Notes: generated by a model not told the origin, from the letters alone. Shown: positions 17,068 to 26,000, counted from the stretch's first letter. The stretch is DNA of 55,824 nt from Bacteroidales bacterium (GCA_012519425.1 JAAYQF010000029.1:1-55824), one strand, 5' to 3'. Made by a program: numbers and translations.

Positions 17068-19181
17068 GAGATAGAGGGTAATATAGGTGTAAGATAAGTC
17101 ATAGCGATTTTATAATTATAGTTGTTTTCTTCTGTTTTGGTACTGTAGTGTACTTCAAAGGGGTTAGCCCTGTTGTACAAATTATAAATGGACAGATTCA
17201 ATTCGGAATCTATGTTTTGCCACCGGGGTAATTTGTAGGTTAAAGATACGTCCAATCGGTGATAATCCGGCATTTTAAATGCGTTATAACCGCTGAATTC
17301 CAGCACTACTTTGTCATCTATGATGTACCAACTTCTGGGCAGATTTAATCTGTTCCCGGTGGCATATACAAAAGTAGCACTTACATTCCACTGAGGGGTG
17401 ATGTTATACATGACTATTGTAGATAGATCATGTCTCCTGTCATTGCTTGCCAAATAGCGTTTTCCATCGTTGATATCATCGAATTGTCTGTAGTTCCAAC
17501 CCAAGGTATAATTGATCCAACCGGCTATTTTTCCGAAATTTTTGCGCAGCATAAGTTCGGTGCCATAAGCGTGACCCTTTCCGGCATACATCAGTTGCTC
17601 AATAGCTGTTACAGAAAACAGATCGCTCAAGGTTCCTCCGTATTCCAATAAGTTGGAAAAAGATTTATAATATGCTTCTGCACTAACTTCCCAATGGTTG
17701 CTATACAGGCTTCTGAAGTATCCCCCGGAGAAATGCCAGAGCGAGGAGGGTCGAGTGACAGATGAAGCTGCTACAAAAATTTCAATGGGTAAACCGAAAT
17801 TAATCAGCTGAACTCTGTTGTTGTATTGATAGTGCTTGCCGGCAGAAAGTTTAATAGAAGATTTATCATCTAACATCAAACGGCCCGATAACCGAGGTTC
17901 TAATCCAAAGTAAGATTTTGCCTTATCAATCGCACTTGGTTCAGAATCTTCCGATGAAGTATAAGTTTGAAGTTTATGGTATAAAGAGGTTCGGACACCC
18001 GCATTCAAGAGCAAGGGACCCATTTCCCATTCATCACGTAAATAAACGGCACCGGAAAAGAATCGATTATATCGAAAATTTGTTTGTAAACCATCATTGC
18101 TTTCGGTCCTGATGGTAATGGGCAGTTGTTTTTCGAAAGATGCCTCCAGGCCTGTTTTGACATTATGTTTTCCGGCCAAATAAATAAAGTCAGTTTTGTA
18201 ATTATAAGATTTTTTATCAGTATTGATGCGATAATCATTGGCCAGCCAATTCATTGTAGAGTTTAAATCGAAACCTGAAAAATTCAGATAATGCAACATA
18301 CTAAATTGATTGGAGAACACATGGCTTAATTGCATCCCCAGCACGTGGTTACCCCATCGGCTAGAATTGCCTTCAAAAGAGAATTGAGATAATTCTGCTA
18401 TTTGAATCATGTCTTGTCCTCTGTAATAATGTGCGGATAATTTAGTGCCTGCACCAAAATAATAGTTAAAACCAGCATTAACATCGTAATATTCAAAACT
18501 ATTTTGTGTCAATTGGGGGTCAACGCCCAATTTCAATAACAGGGGCATAACGACATATTGGATATAACTGGCGCGTGCAGCGGCGTAATACGAAAGTTGG
18601 TTGCCAATATGGGATTTAAGAGATAAACGGGATGCAATGAGCCCGATATTTCCACTTAATTCAGTGTTAAGTGGGGGATTAACAAAATTTTTGACATCAA
18701 TTACAGAGGATAGTCGACCACCATATTCAGCAGGAATACCTGCTTTAAGATATTGCATTTGATCGATTAAATCGGGATTAAACACTGAAAATAAACCAAG
18801 AATATGGGTGGGGTTTTCAACTGGAGATCCATTCAACAAAATTAAATTCTGATCATTCTCTCCCCCTCTTACGTGAATATTGGCGCTGGCATCACTTGCT
18901 TGCGAGATACCGCCCATGTATTGCAAAGCTTTAAACGGATCTGAATCTCCCAGGATAGAAGGCAGCTTCTTTAATTTAGGGACATCGATAAAAACACCGC
19001 CTGAACTAGATTTGATGTTGGATAATGGATTTTTGGAACTGACTTCAATTTCGGGTATTTCCTGTACTTTATGCACGATGGAATTGCTGTCCGTTGTATC
19101 TTTCAGCACCTGGTACCTTGCCTGTGCAAATCCTATTGCACAAAAAAGAAACATTGAAAATGTAAGAAAACACCTTATCAT
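17046..19181 (-). CDS. TonB-dependent receptor paired with DUF4249
   Basis: This is a 711-residue outer-membrane receptor. After a signal peptide (M-I-R-C-F-L-T-F-S-M-F-L-F) and a short linker comes a plug domain at about residues 45-165, with A-N-I-H-V-R-G-G-E-N-D-Q-N-L-I-L-L-N-G and A-E-Y-G-G-R-L-S-S-V-I-D-V. The remainder is a beta barrel. It lacks the usual N-terminal carboxypeptidase-like domain, which many DUF4249 partners carry, so it is a short version. It is transcribed with the downstream DUF4249 gene. The ligand cannot be told from sequence; the pair has no metal or vitamin genes around it. Confidence 0.9.
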   Translation of the reverse strand: MIRCFLTFSMFLFCAIGFAQARYQVLKDTTDSNSIVHKVQEIPEIEVSSKNPLSNIKSSSGGVFIDVPKLKKLPSILGDSDPFKALQYMGGISQASDASANIHVRGGENDQNLILLNGSPVENPTHILGLFSVFNPDLIDQMQYLKAGIPAEYGGRLSSVIDVKNFVNPPLNTELSGNIGLIASRLSLKSHIGNQLSYYAAARASYIQYVVMPLLLKLGVDPQLTQNSFEYYDVNAGFNYYFGAGTKLSAHYYRGQDMIQIAELSQFSFEGNSSRWGNHVLGMQLSHVFSNQFSMLHYLNFSGFDLNSTMNWLANDYRINTDKKSYNYKTDFIYLAGKHNVKTGLEASFEKQLPITIRTESNDGLQTNFRYNRFFSGAVYLRDEWEMGPLLLNAGVRTSLYHKLQTYTSSEDSEPSAIDKAKSYFGLEPRLSGRLMLDDKSSIKLSAGKHYQYNNRVQLINFGLPIEIFVAASSVTRPSSLWHFSGGYFRSLYSNHWEVSAEAYYKSFSNLLEYGGTLSDLFSVTAIEQLMYAGKGHAYGTELMLRKNFGKIAGWINYTLGWNYRQFDDINDGKRYLASNDRRHDLSTIVMYNITPQWNVSATFVYATGNRLNLPRSWYIIDDKVVLEFSGYNAFKMPDYHRLDVSLTYKLPRWQNIDSELNLSIYNLYNRANPFEVHYSTKTEENNYNYKIAMTYLTPILPSISWTFHLK

Positions 19182-19198
19182 ATTCTTTAAAAGATGTG

Positions 19199-19206
19199 CA
19201 AAGTTA
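19199..19206 (-). promoter_or_regulatory. Bacteroidota -7 element for the TonB/DUF4249 operon
   Basis: The minus strand reads TAACTTTG, 18 bases before the start codon, identical to the box in front of the first TonB receptor. Confidence 0.45.
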
Positions 19207-19227
19207 AGTAAAAACGGCGAAATTAAT

Positions 19228-19366
19228 GTAGTTAGTAGTTGGTAGTTAGTGGTTTTTAGAAGTTAATGAAGTTTTTTTAGTAGTTAGTAGATAGTAGTTA
19301 GTAGTTGTATGGAAGTTATGGAAGTTATGGAAGTTAGGGAAGTTACGAGTTCCGGGGTGCGGGGTC
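19228..19366. repeat. Left arm of degenerate inverted low-complexity repeat
   Basis: The arm is built from iterated words GTAGTTA, AGTAGTT and GGAAGTTAT (three consecutive GGAAGTTA units near 19311-19338) and ends in a G-rich block (GGGGTGCGGGG). The reverse complement of the segment at 20961-21020 carries the same words in the same order, with an 18-base exact match starting at 19228. It fills much of the 380-base gap before the TPR gene; the rest of the gap (19367-19540) is AT-rich with CAACxATTCAAC-like words and a second stretch (19460-19493) mirrored at 20918-20956. Confidence 0.7.
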
Positions 19367-19540
19367 TGGTTTGTTCATCGTTCTCCGTTCAACAATTCAA
19401 CGATTCAACATTCACATTCAATATTAAACAGTCAAACAGTTGAACAGTTCATCAACTCGTTCTTCGTTAATTTGTCTTTGTTCTTTGCTCTTGTTAATAA
19501 CTTTTTAGCTAAGTTTTTTATTTAATAGTAATTAATACCG

Positions 19541-19548
19541 TATTTTTG
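19541..19548 (+). promoter_or_regulatory. Bacteroidota -7 element for the TPR gene
   Basis: TATTTTTG fits TAnnTTTG, only 13 bases before the ATG, giving a very short 5' leader. Confidence 0.45.
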
Positions 19549-19561
19549 CAAAAAAATCTTT

Positions 19562-20938
19562 ATGAGACGTATCTTTTCTGCTCCTGAAGATGATTTCAAC
19601 GAATCGGTAAAGCGTTATGAAGCATTTCTTTCCAATCATGACGGCACGTCAGGATATTTTGATGTGGAAGAGCTTGAAGATATCGTTGATTATTATTTGA
19701 GAAGCGGACGAACTAAAGACAGCTCGGGAGCCTTAGAATTTGGATTGAAATTGCATCCCAATAATTTTGCTTTGAGGATCAAAAGGGCCAAAATTTATTT
19801 GGCCACCGGTGATACTCACAAGGCATATAGCATCCTCGAATCATTGGGAGTGCAAGATGATTACGAGTTGAATTTGCTGAAAATTGAAGCGCTTCGGAAG
19901 CTTGAAAGGAGGGAAGAAGCCCACAGACTTTGTGAACACTTGATAGAGAAAGAAGGTGAGGATGTGGATCAGGTTTGTTTGGATATTGCTTATATTTTCC
20001 TTACTGATTATGACATTAATTCGGCTTTTCAATACTTAAAGCGTGGTGTGGCTCACAATCCTGATAATGAAGAGTTGTTGTTTGAGTTAGCTTTTTGTTA
20101 TGAACATCTTAATGAACATGCAAAGGCCATTCGTACTTACAATCACATTCTCACCAAAGATCCCTATGCCGGTGAAGCGTGGTTTAATCTCGGGCAAATC
20201 TATTTTACCCACCAAAAGTTTCAACATGCGCTTGATGCTTTTGAGTATGCCAGGGTGATTAATCCGGACGATTCACTGACTTGCCTGCAAAAGGCTCACA
20301 CACACTTTCAAATGCAGCAATACGACGATGCTTTGGATGAGTTTTTTGCTTTTGAAGAACTGACGGGAGATAGTGGCCAAACCTATCCTTATATCGGTGA
20401 ATGTTATGAAAGATTGGAAAGGTATCAGGACGCCATCACTTTTTACCAAAAGGCTTTGGATAAAGACAAGGATAATTATGATGCTTTGATTGGGATTACT
20501 GTCTGCTTGATGGAGCAAGATCTTTTTCAGGAAAGCTTACACTATATTCAGCAAGCTATTCAAGTTAAAAATGATGATGCTGATGCTTGGGTGTATTTTG
20601 CTGAAGGGCTGATGGGCCTGGATGATACTGCAGCGGCTTTGCTTGCTTATATGAAATCTATAGAGCTCAATCCCGCTCAACCAGACACATTGATGGCCAT
20701 CGCCAATATTTTTATGGAACAAGAAGCATTTGGCTTGGCAATCGAGTATTATCAACAAGCGTTAAAGTATGATGAGTATCACGAGTTGGAAAATATTCAT
20801 CTCTTTATGGCAGTTGCATATCATCTTGCAGAAAATGAAGATGCAGCACAACTTTCATTGGCAAAGGCGATGGAAGAAAATTTGGATGCGCAAAAAATAT
20901 ATAATGAGATATGTGGGGAAACGAAGAACAAAGAATAA
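19562..20938 (+). CDS. Tetratricopeptide repeat protein
   Basis: This is a 458-residue soluble protein consisting almost entirely of 34-residue TPR units from about residue 35 to 450, for example A-W-F-N-L-G-Q-I-Y-F and Y-P-Y-I-G-E-C-Y-E-R-L. Such scaffolds bind protein partners. There is no signal peptide or membrane segment, so it is cytoplasmic. The last residues (T-K-N-K-E) are encoded by the edge of the low-complexity inverted repeat, suggesting that the repeat has altered the C terminus. It is upstream of DedA and aroE but separated from them by that repeat. Partner and role are unknown. Confidence 0.88.
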   Translation: MRRIFSAPEDDFNESVKRYEAFLSNHDGTSGYFDVEELEDIVDYYLRSGRTKDSSGALEFGLKLHPNNFALRIKRAKIYLATGDTHKAYSILESLGVQDDYELNLLKIEALRKLERREEAHRLCEHLIEKEGEDVDQVCLDIAYIFLTDYDINSAFQYLKRGVAHNPDNEELLFELAFCYEHLNEHAKAIRTYNHILTKDPYAGEAWFNLGQIYFTHQKFQHALDAFEYARVINPDDSLTCLQKAHTHFQMQQYDDALDEFFAFEELTGDSGQTYPYIGECYERLERYQDAITFYQKALDKDKDNYDALIGITVCLMEQDLFQESLHYIQQAIQVKNDDADAWVYFAEGLMGLDDTAAALLAYMKSIELNPAQPDTLMAIANIFMEQEAFGLAIEYYQQALKYDEYHELENIHLFMAVAYHLAENEDAAQLSLAKAMEENLDAQKIYNEICGETKNKE

Positions 20939-21020
20939 AGACAAAAGAGCAAAGACAGTACCCCGCAACTTTCCATAACTTCCTAACTACTAGCTACCAA
21001 CTACTAACTACTTAACTTCC
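20918..21020. repeat. Right arm of degenerate inverted low-complexity repeat
   Basis: Its outer part (20961-21020) is the approximate reverse complement of 19228-19366: CCCCGCAAC, CTTCC/TAACTTCC words, then TAACTACT/CCAACTACTAACTAC. Its inner part (20918-20956) has CAAAGAA/AAAGAC/GAGCAAAG words mirrored at 19460-19493 and includes the last codons of the TPR gene. The arm ends two bases before the DedA start. Confidence 0.7.
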
Positions 21021-21022
21021 AT

Positions 21023-21748
21023 ATGAATAAAAAAACCGTCATCCTTTCTCTTTTTTTTATTTTTAGTGTAAGCAGTTTTACCTATGCTGAAAGTTCTTCT
21101 GATACCGTTGTTGCCAAGCCGTCCATTGTTCAGCGAGTAGCAAACTGGTATGAGGATCATATGAATTATTACACCATCACTTTGCTGATGGCCGTTGAAA
21201 GTTCATTTATTCCTTTTCCGTCTGAGGTGGTAATTCCGCCGGCAGCTTTTATAGCCAGTAAAGAGGATAGTCATTTGAATATCTATTTGGTGGTGCTGTT
21301 TGGTACTATAGGAGCATTGATTGGGGCATATGTCAACTACTTTTTGGCATTGTGGTTGGGCCGCCCTTTGTTGTATAAATTAGCTGACACCAAGGTGGGT
21401 AAGATGCTGTTACTCAGCTCTGCTAAGATTAAAAAGGCAGAGGCTTATTTTCAAAAACACGGTAATATTTCTACTTTTATAGGGCGTTTGATCACGGTTA
21501 TCCGACAGCTGATTTCCATTCCGGCGGGTTTGGCGAGGATGAATTTGCTTGCTTTTAGTTTTTATACTTTTTTAGGTGCCGGTATTTGGAATGTTATTTT
21601 GGCTATACTGGGCGTCGTATTGCACCAGCAAAAGGACATCATTATTAAATATTCACATTTGATTGGTTACGGAATGTTAGCGATAACAGTTGTGGTCGGA
21701 TCTATTTATCTTTATCGGTATTTTCGCAAAAAAAGAAATAAAATATGA
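21023..21748 (+). CDS. DedA/VTT-family membrane protein
   Basis: This is an inner-membrane protein of 241 residues. It has an N-terminal hydrophobic leader, then the DedA core: E-S-S-F-I-P-F-P-S-E-V-V-I-P-P at about residues 58-72, G-A-Y-V-N-Y-F-L-A, and F-I-G-R-L-I-T-V-I-R-Q-L-I-S-I-P-A-G, the re-entrant motif region with its conserved arginines. Family members act as lipid scramblases/flippases for undecaprenyl phosphate or phosphatidylethanolamine and affect membrane homeostasis. Its stop overlaps the aroE start by 4 bases (ATGA), so they are coupled, although no shared function is obvious. Confidence 0.9.
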   Translation: MNKKTVILSLFFIFSVSSFTYAESSSDTVVAKPSIVQRVANWYEDHMNYYTITLLMAVESSFIPFPSEVVIPPAAFIASKEDSHLNIYLVVLFGTIGALIGAYVNYFLALWLGRPLLYKLADTKVGKMLLLSSAKIKKAEAYFQKHGNISTFIGRLITVIRQLISIPAGLARMNLLAFSFYTFLGAGIWNVILAILGVVLHQQKDIIIKYSHLIGYGMLAITVVVGSIYLYRYFRKKRNKI

Positions 21749-22494
21749 GGTATTTTGGTATTATAGGTTTTCCACTTCAGGTGTCTTTTTCCCGGGATTA
21801 TTTTACAGATTACTTCCGGCATGAGGAGTTGACTGCACAGTATGATTTGTATCCTTTGAATGATATAAGTGAGTTCCCGGCTCTGGTTCAAGCGCGTCAA
21901 CTGAGTGGTTTGAATGTAACCATTCCCTACAAACAGCAGGTGATTCAGTACTTAGATGAGTTAGATGATACTGCTGCTGCTATTGGAGCGGTGAATGTGA
22001 TTAAGTTCATGAGAGAAAAAAGGGGAAAAAGTGGAAGTGTCAAGCTCAAAGGTTATAATTCCGATGTCATAGGTTTTTCGGATTCTATACGTTCTCATTT
22101 ACAAACACATCATACAAAAGCACTGATATTGGGAACGGGAGGAGCTTCTAAAGCTGTGGATTACGGCTTGCGACAATTAGGGCTGCAAACACATTTTGTG
22201 TCCCGACAACCTACAGAAACAATTTATGGTTATGCAGATTTGACCGGTGAAATCATGCAAAACCATCTGGTAATAGTCAACACTACCCCCTTGGGTATGA
22301 GTCCAAATGTAGAAGCATGCCCGGATATCCCTTATGAATTCCTGACAGACCGACATCTTCTGTATGATGTGATTTATATACCTGAAGAGACTTTGTTCCT
22401 CAAAAAAGGGAAAGAGCGGGGATGTGTTGTGGTGAATGGTTTGGAGATGCTTTACGGACAGGCAAGGGCAGCCTGGGAAATCTGGAATGATTAA
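21745..22494 (+). CDS. aroE: Shikimate dehydrogenase
   Basis: It reduces 3-dehydroshikimate with NADPH. Length is 249 residues. Shikimate-binding serines lie in S-F-S (14 and 16), the N-V-T-I-P-Y-K loop carries the catalytic Lys63, Asp107 is in N-S-D, and the Rossmann loop G-T-G-G-A-S is at 130-135. The C terminus contains N-G-L-E-M-L-Y-G-Q-A. It is coupled to dedA by a 4-base overlap. A short charged insertion (R-E-K-R-G-K-S-G-S) follows the first domain. With aroK, it shows that at least part of the aromatic pathway is intact here. Confidence 0.95.
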   Translation: MRYFGIIGFPLQVSFSRDYFTDYFRHEELTAQYDLYPLNDISEFPALVQARQLSGLNVTIPYKQQVIQYLDELDDTAAAIGAVNVIKFMREKRGKSGSVKLKGYNSDVIGFSDSIRSHLQTHHTKALILGTGGASKAVDYGLRQLGLQTHFVSRQPTETIYGYADLTGEIMQNHLVIVNTTPLGMSPNVEACPDIPYEFLTDRHLLYDVIYIPEETLFLKKGKERGCVVVNGLEMLYGQARAAWEIWND

Positions 22495-22519
22495 GTTATA
22501 GCAATAATAAATTCATGGT

Positions 22520-23689
22520 ATGCAAAACACCAAAACACCATATACATTTGACAGGGTTGTCAGATTGCTAATTGGGCTGACGATCATAATTATCCTCATA
22601 CTTTTATTCCGAAGATTAAGCGCAGTCCTCACTCCTTTTTTTGTAGGATGGTTATTAGCATATTTGCTGCATCCAACGGTAAAGTTTTTTCAATATAAGC
22701 TCAAATTTAAAAGTAGGATCCTGTCTGTTATTACCACTTTGGTACTATTTCTCGGAAGTTTCACAGGAATCATACTATTGATTGCTCCTAAAATTACCAG
22801 AGAAATCAGCAGGGTGTCCGTTTTGATACAGAATTTTACGCAAAATCTTGATATCATCGGTGTTTTTCCGTTAAGTTGGCAACACGCCCTGGTTGATTTT
22901 TTCTCCAACATTAATTTTAATGAATTGATCAATAACCCAAACATCATAGAGATGCTCAAAAAGATAGCACCTCAATTGTGGGGATTTTTAAACAGCTCGC
23001 TCAGTTTTATATTGAGTATGGTGGTGATTGTCATAGTGTTGCTGTATCTGGTTTTTATCCTGATGGATTATGAAAAGATCACCGGCGGTTTCCCGAAGAT
23101 CATACCACCTAAATACAGGACATTGGTAACCGGTATCTTAAGTGACATTGAAGTTGGGATGAACCGTTATTTTAGGGGACAAGCCCTGGTTGCCTTGATT
23201 GTAGGTGTTTTGTTTGCGATCGGATTCGTCATCATCGACTTGCCCATGGCAATCATTTTTGGAATATTTGTAGGGATACTCAATTTAGTGCCTTATTTAC
23301 AGACTGTTGCGATAGTTCCAGGCATATTTTTAGTCATTTTAAAAGCTTCTGAACCCGGACAAAGTTTTGGTGGGGTTGTGTTGGCTGTGGTGATTGTTTT
23401 TGTTGTGGTGCAGCTGTTTCAAGATTTGTTTCTCGTGCCTAAAATTATGGGTAAAGTTACCGGTTTGAAACCCGCCGTCATTTTATTATCTTTGTCAGTC
23501 TGGGGTTCCCTGATGGGCATCATTGGGATGATTATCGCTTTGCCGTTGACTACCCTGATAGTTTCTTATTATAAAAGATGGGTGTTGGGTGATGAAAATA
23601 TGTTGACCAGTCAAAAGCAACCCGTACCGGAAGCGGTAGTAGACAAGGACATTCCTGAGGTAATTGTTCCAAAAGAGGATAAACTGTGA
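22520..23689 (+). CDS. AI-2E (YdiK/PerM) family membrane transporter
   Basis: This is a 389-residue inner-membrane protein with about eight hydrophobic helices. The pair of helices after residue 20 (L-I-G-L-T-I-I-I-I-L), the amphipathic cytosolic stretch around 80-160, and the C-terminal block G-I-L-N-L-V-P-Y-L-Q-T and K-V-T-G-L-K-P are typical of the AI-2E transporter family (PF01594). Members have been linked to autoinducer or Na+/H+ export, but the substrate is not settled. It follows aroE by 25 bases and precedes the phosphatase gene, likely within one operon. Confidence 0.9.
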   Translation: MQNTKTPYTFDRVVRLLIGLTIIIILILLFRRLSAVLTPFFVGWLLAYLLHPTVKFFQYKLKFKSRILSVITTLVLFLGSFTGIILLIAPKITREISRVSVLIQNFTQNLDIIGVFPLSWQHALVDFFSNINFNELINNPNIIEMLKKIAPQLWGFLNSSLSFILSMVVIVIVLLYLVFILMDYEKITGGFPKIIPPKYRTLVTGILSDIEVGMNRYFRGQALVALIVGVLFAIGFVIIDLPMAIIFGIFVGILNLVPYLQTVAIVPGIFLVILKASEPGQSFGGVVLAVVIVFVVVQLFQDLFLVPKIMGKVTGLKPAVILLSLSVWGSLMGIIGMIIALPLTTLIVSYYKRWVLGDENMLTSQKQPVPEAVVDKDIPEVIVPKEDKL

Positions 23690-23713
23690 GTTTTTAAAAG
23701 AAGGGAAATATAA

Positions 23714-24190
23714 ATGTCTGTAAAATCAATTTTATTTGTATGTCTGGGTAATATCTGCCGTTCGCCAATGGCAGAAGGAGTGTTTAATCGTTTGTTGAAA
23801 GAAAAGGGCTTACAAGACAAATTTGAGGTTGATTCAGCCGGTTTACATGGATATCATGAGGGCGAACTGCCGGATAGTCGCATGCGTGCTCATGCCTCAA
23901 AAAGAGGATATGATTTGACGCATCGTTGCCGTCCGGTTTTCCAAACTGATTTCGACCAGTTTGATATGCTTATCGGTATGGATGAACAAAATATAAGGGG
24001 ATTGAAAAATTTAGCTCCTACTGCAGAACACCGGGTCAAGATATACCGAATGACAGATTTCCTCACCAAGATAGAAGCTGATGAAGTACCTGATCCTTAT
24101 TACGGAGGACCTGCAGGCTTTGAGTATGTCATCGACTTATTGGAAGATGCCTGTTCCGGATTACTCGATACCCTAATCACCAATCACTAA
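23714..24190 (+). CDS. Low-molecular-weight protein tyrosine phosphatase
   Basis: The P loop C-L-G-N-I-C-R at residues 10-16 has the nucleophile Cys10 and Arg16, and the general acid Asp127 lies in D-P-Y-Y-G-G. The 158-residue length fits the family. It probably dephosphorylates tyrosine-phosphorylated proteins or small phosphates in the cytoplasm. In this position, among mixed housekeeping genes, there is no sign of a partner BY-kinase. The spacer after it (24191-24207) is an A/C-rich low-complexity stretch. Confidence 0.94.
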   Translation: MSVKSILFVCLGNICRSPMAEGVFNRLLKEKGLQDKFEVDSAGLHGYHEGELPDSRMRAHASKRGYDLTHRCRPVFQTDFDQFDMLIGMDEQNIRGLKNLAPTAEHRVKIYRMTDFLTKIEADEVPDPYYGGPAGFEYVIDLLEDACSGLLDTLITNH

Positions 24191-24207
24191 ACACTAATTA
24201 CCAAAAT

Positions 24208-25116
24208 ATGAACAGAGAATTGCTTGTAACATTAATTCGTAAAAACATTGATGAACTTATCATGCTGACGGAAGGATTCATGGAAATGGAAACTTATCCT
24301 GCTGCCATCATCAATTTAGCTAAAAATAAAACGGATGATATTTGGTCTTATATCAATCAGCTTGAAAAAGTAAAAGCATCCGGGCCTGCTGATATTTCTA
24401 CTGAAGAAGAATTGCAAATGCCTGAAAAAGAGGAAGAGTTAGTTTCTGCTTCGGTGGACTTTGAAGGTTCTGGGGAGGAGCCAAAAGAAATTCCTCAAGA
24501 TCCTCCTGTTGGAGAAAATGTGGTTGAAGAACTTGTTGAGGAAAATGTAACGGAAGAGGTTGTAGAGGAAGGTGTGGTTGAGGAGACAGTCCATGTAGAA
24601 GAAATGGAAGAGGAAGAAAACCTTGAAGAAATCATCGATGAAGAGGATAAAATACTTGTTGAGGAAATCCAAGACGAAGAGGAGGATAAAGATGAAGGTG
24701 ACTTGGAAGATGAGGCAGAAACTATTGAAATAGAAAAAGATAATGAAGTAGATGATAATGGACGTGAGTCTCAAACTGTTGAAGAAAAGAAAGTCACACT
24801 TGCAGAAAAAATTTCTGCGTCCTCTTTTTCTTCACGCAATGACAGTCTTGGGAATAGTGACAATGAGGGTTTGAACACTGCTATAGGTAATAAAAAAATA
24901 GATGATATTCGTCAGGCAATTAGTTTGGGAGATCGCTTCAGATTTCAACGGGAATTATTCAATAACAATGGAGAGGAAATGAATAAAACGCTGAGTTACA
25001 TCAATATGTTGGCTACCTATGAAGAAGTGATTAGCTTTCTCCAATCGAAATACGCCTGGGAGGAAGACAATCCGACAGCTGGAGATTTTTATCAGCTTGT
25101 CAAACGTAAGTTTTAA
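24208..25116 (+). CDS. Bacteroidota protein with Glu-rich linker, unknown function
   Basis: Residues 1-60 form a helical N-terminal domain (N-R-E-L-L-V-T-L-I-R-K-N-I-D-E-L). Residues about 65-200 are extremely rich in Glu/Asp/Val in imperfect V-E-E-x-V repeats and are likely disordered. Residues about 210-302 form a second helical domain, with A-I-S-L-G-D-R-F-R-F-Q-R-E-L and a closing F-Y-Q-L-V-K-R-K-F. I do not recognise a named domain. It precedes rsmI by 2 bases and is probably cotranscribed with it. There is no signal peptide. The two end domains separated by an acidic tether suggest a protein- or RNA-associated adaptor; that is inference. Confidence 0.78.
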   Translation: MNRELLVTLIRKNIDELIMLTEGFMEMETYPAAIINLAKNKTDDIWSYINQLEKVKASGPADISTEEELQMPEKEEELVSASVDFEGSGEEPKEIPQDPPVGENVVEELVEENVTEEVVEEGVVEETVHVEEMEEEENLEEIIDEEDKILVEEIQDEEEDKDEGDLEDEAETIEIEKDNEVDDNGRESQTVEEKKVTLAEKISASSFSSRNDSLGNSDNEGLNTAIGNKKIDDIRQAISLGDRFRFQRELFNNNGEEMNKTLSYINMLATYEEVISFLQSKYAWEEDNPTAGDFYQLVKRKF

Positions 25117-25118
25117 AG

Positions 25119-25784
25119 ATGAAGCTATATGTAGTACCAACTCCTATTGGGAATCTGGAAGACATGACCTTGCGGGCTGTCAGGGTATTAAAAGAGGTTG
25201 ATTTGATATTGGCTGAAGACACGCGTACCAGTGGCTTTCTACTCAAACATTTTGAGATAGACACTCCCGTCATATCCCATCATAAATTCAATGAACATAA
25301 GACAGTACAGGGGATAATTGATCGGTTAAAATCCGGTCAGACCATCGCTTTGATTTCTGATGCCGGTACGCCTGCTATATCCGATCCGGGTTTTTTGTTG
25401 GTGAGGGCGTGTGTTGAAAATGAAATTACCGTAGAATGTTTACCCGGTGCCACTGCCTTTGTCCCTGCTTTGGTAGTTTCCGGTTTACCCAACGACAGAT
25501 TTTGCTTTGAAGGCTTCCTTCCCCACAAAAAAGGGCGGCAGACCAAGTTGCAGTCGCTTGCAGGCGAAACCAAAACCATGGTCTTTTATGAATCTCCTTT
25601 TAGATTGGTCAAAACCCTGACGCAGTTGGCAGAAGTATTGGGCAGCGAACGCCAGGCTTCTGTTTCACGCGAGATTTCTAAGTTTTATGAAGAAACCAAA
25701 CGCGGTAGCTTGAGTGAATTAGCAGAACACTTCTCGCAGCATCCCCCTAAGGGAGAAATTGTGTTGGTGGTAGCGGGGGAATGA
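25119..25784 (+). CDS. rsmI: 16S rRNA (cytidine-1402-2'-O)-methyltransferase
   Basis: It methylates the ribose of C1402 in the 16S rRNA decoding centre. The 221-residue SAM-dependent tetrapyrrole-methylase fold is recognised by V-P-T-P-I-G-N-L-E-D at the start, A-E-D-T-R-T-S near residue 30, and S-D-A-G-T-P-A-I-S-D-P-G with G-A-T-A beyond. It follows the Glu-rich gene by two bases. Some RsmI proteins are longer at the C terminus; this one is a compact version ending in the I-V-L-V-V-A-G strand. Confidence 0.95.
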   Translation: MKLYVVPTPIGNLEDMTLRAVRVLKEVDLILAEDTRTSGFLLKHFEIDTPVISHHKFNEHKTVQGIIDRLKSGQTIALISDAGTPAISDPGFLLVRACVENEITVECLPGATAFVPALVVSGLPNDRFCFEGFLPHKKGRQTKLQSLAGETKTMVFYESPFRLVKTLTQLAEVLGSERQASVSREISKFYEETKRGSLSELAEHFSQHPPKGEIVLVVAGE

Positions 25785-25787
25785 AAT

Positions 25788-25982
25788 CTATTTAATAAAT
25801 ATCCAGTCCTTAATACGGTAATGTTCGGTTTTATAATTGCCGGTTCTTTTCACTTTACCCCTGCCCTTCTCTACTGAAAGATTAATCAGATTGAACTGGT
25901 TTTGCTCGTAATTATACGAAACTCCGTCATCTTCCACTCTACCTTCCCATTCTTTACGCTCTGTATAGCAACTCATTAACAT
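25788..25982 (-). CDS. Possible small protein (64 residues)
   Basis: An ATG-started frame of 64 codons occupies the gap between rsmI and the sigma factor, on the opposite strand and without overlap with either gene. The composition is protein-like (E-W-E-G-R-V-E-D-D-G-V-S-Y-N-Y) and suggests a beta-rich fold. I recognise no family, and no -7 box is seen before it. It could be real or fortuitous. Confidence 0.35.
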   Translation of the reverse strand: MLMSCYTERKEWEGRVEDDGVSYNYEQNQFNLINLSVEKGRGKVKRTGNYKTEHYRIKDWIFIK

Positions 25983-26000
25983 CCATTTAATTCAAAGATG

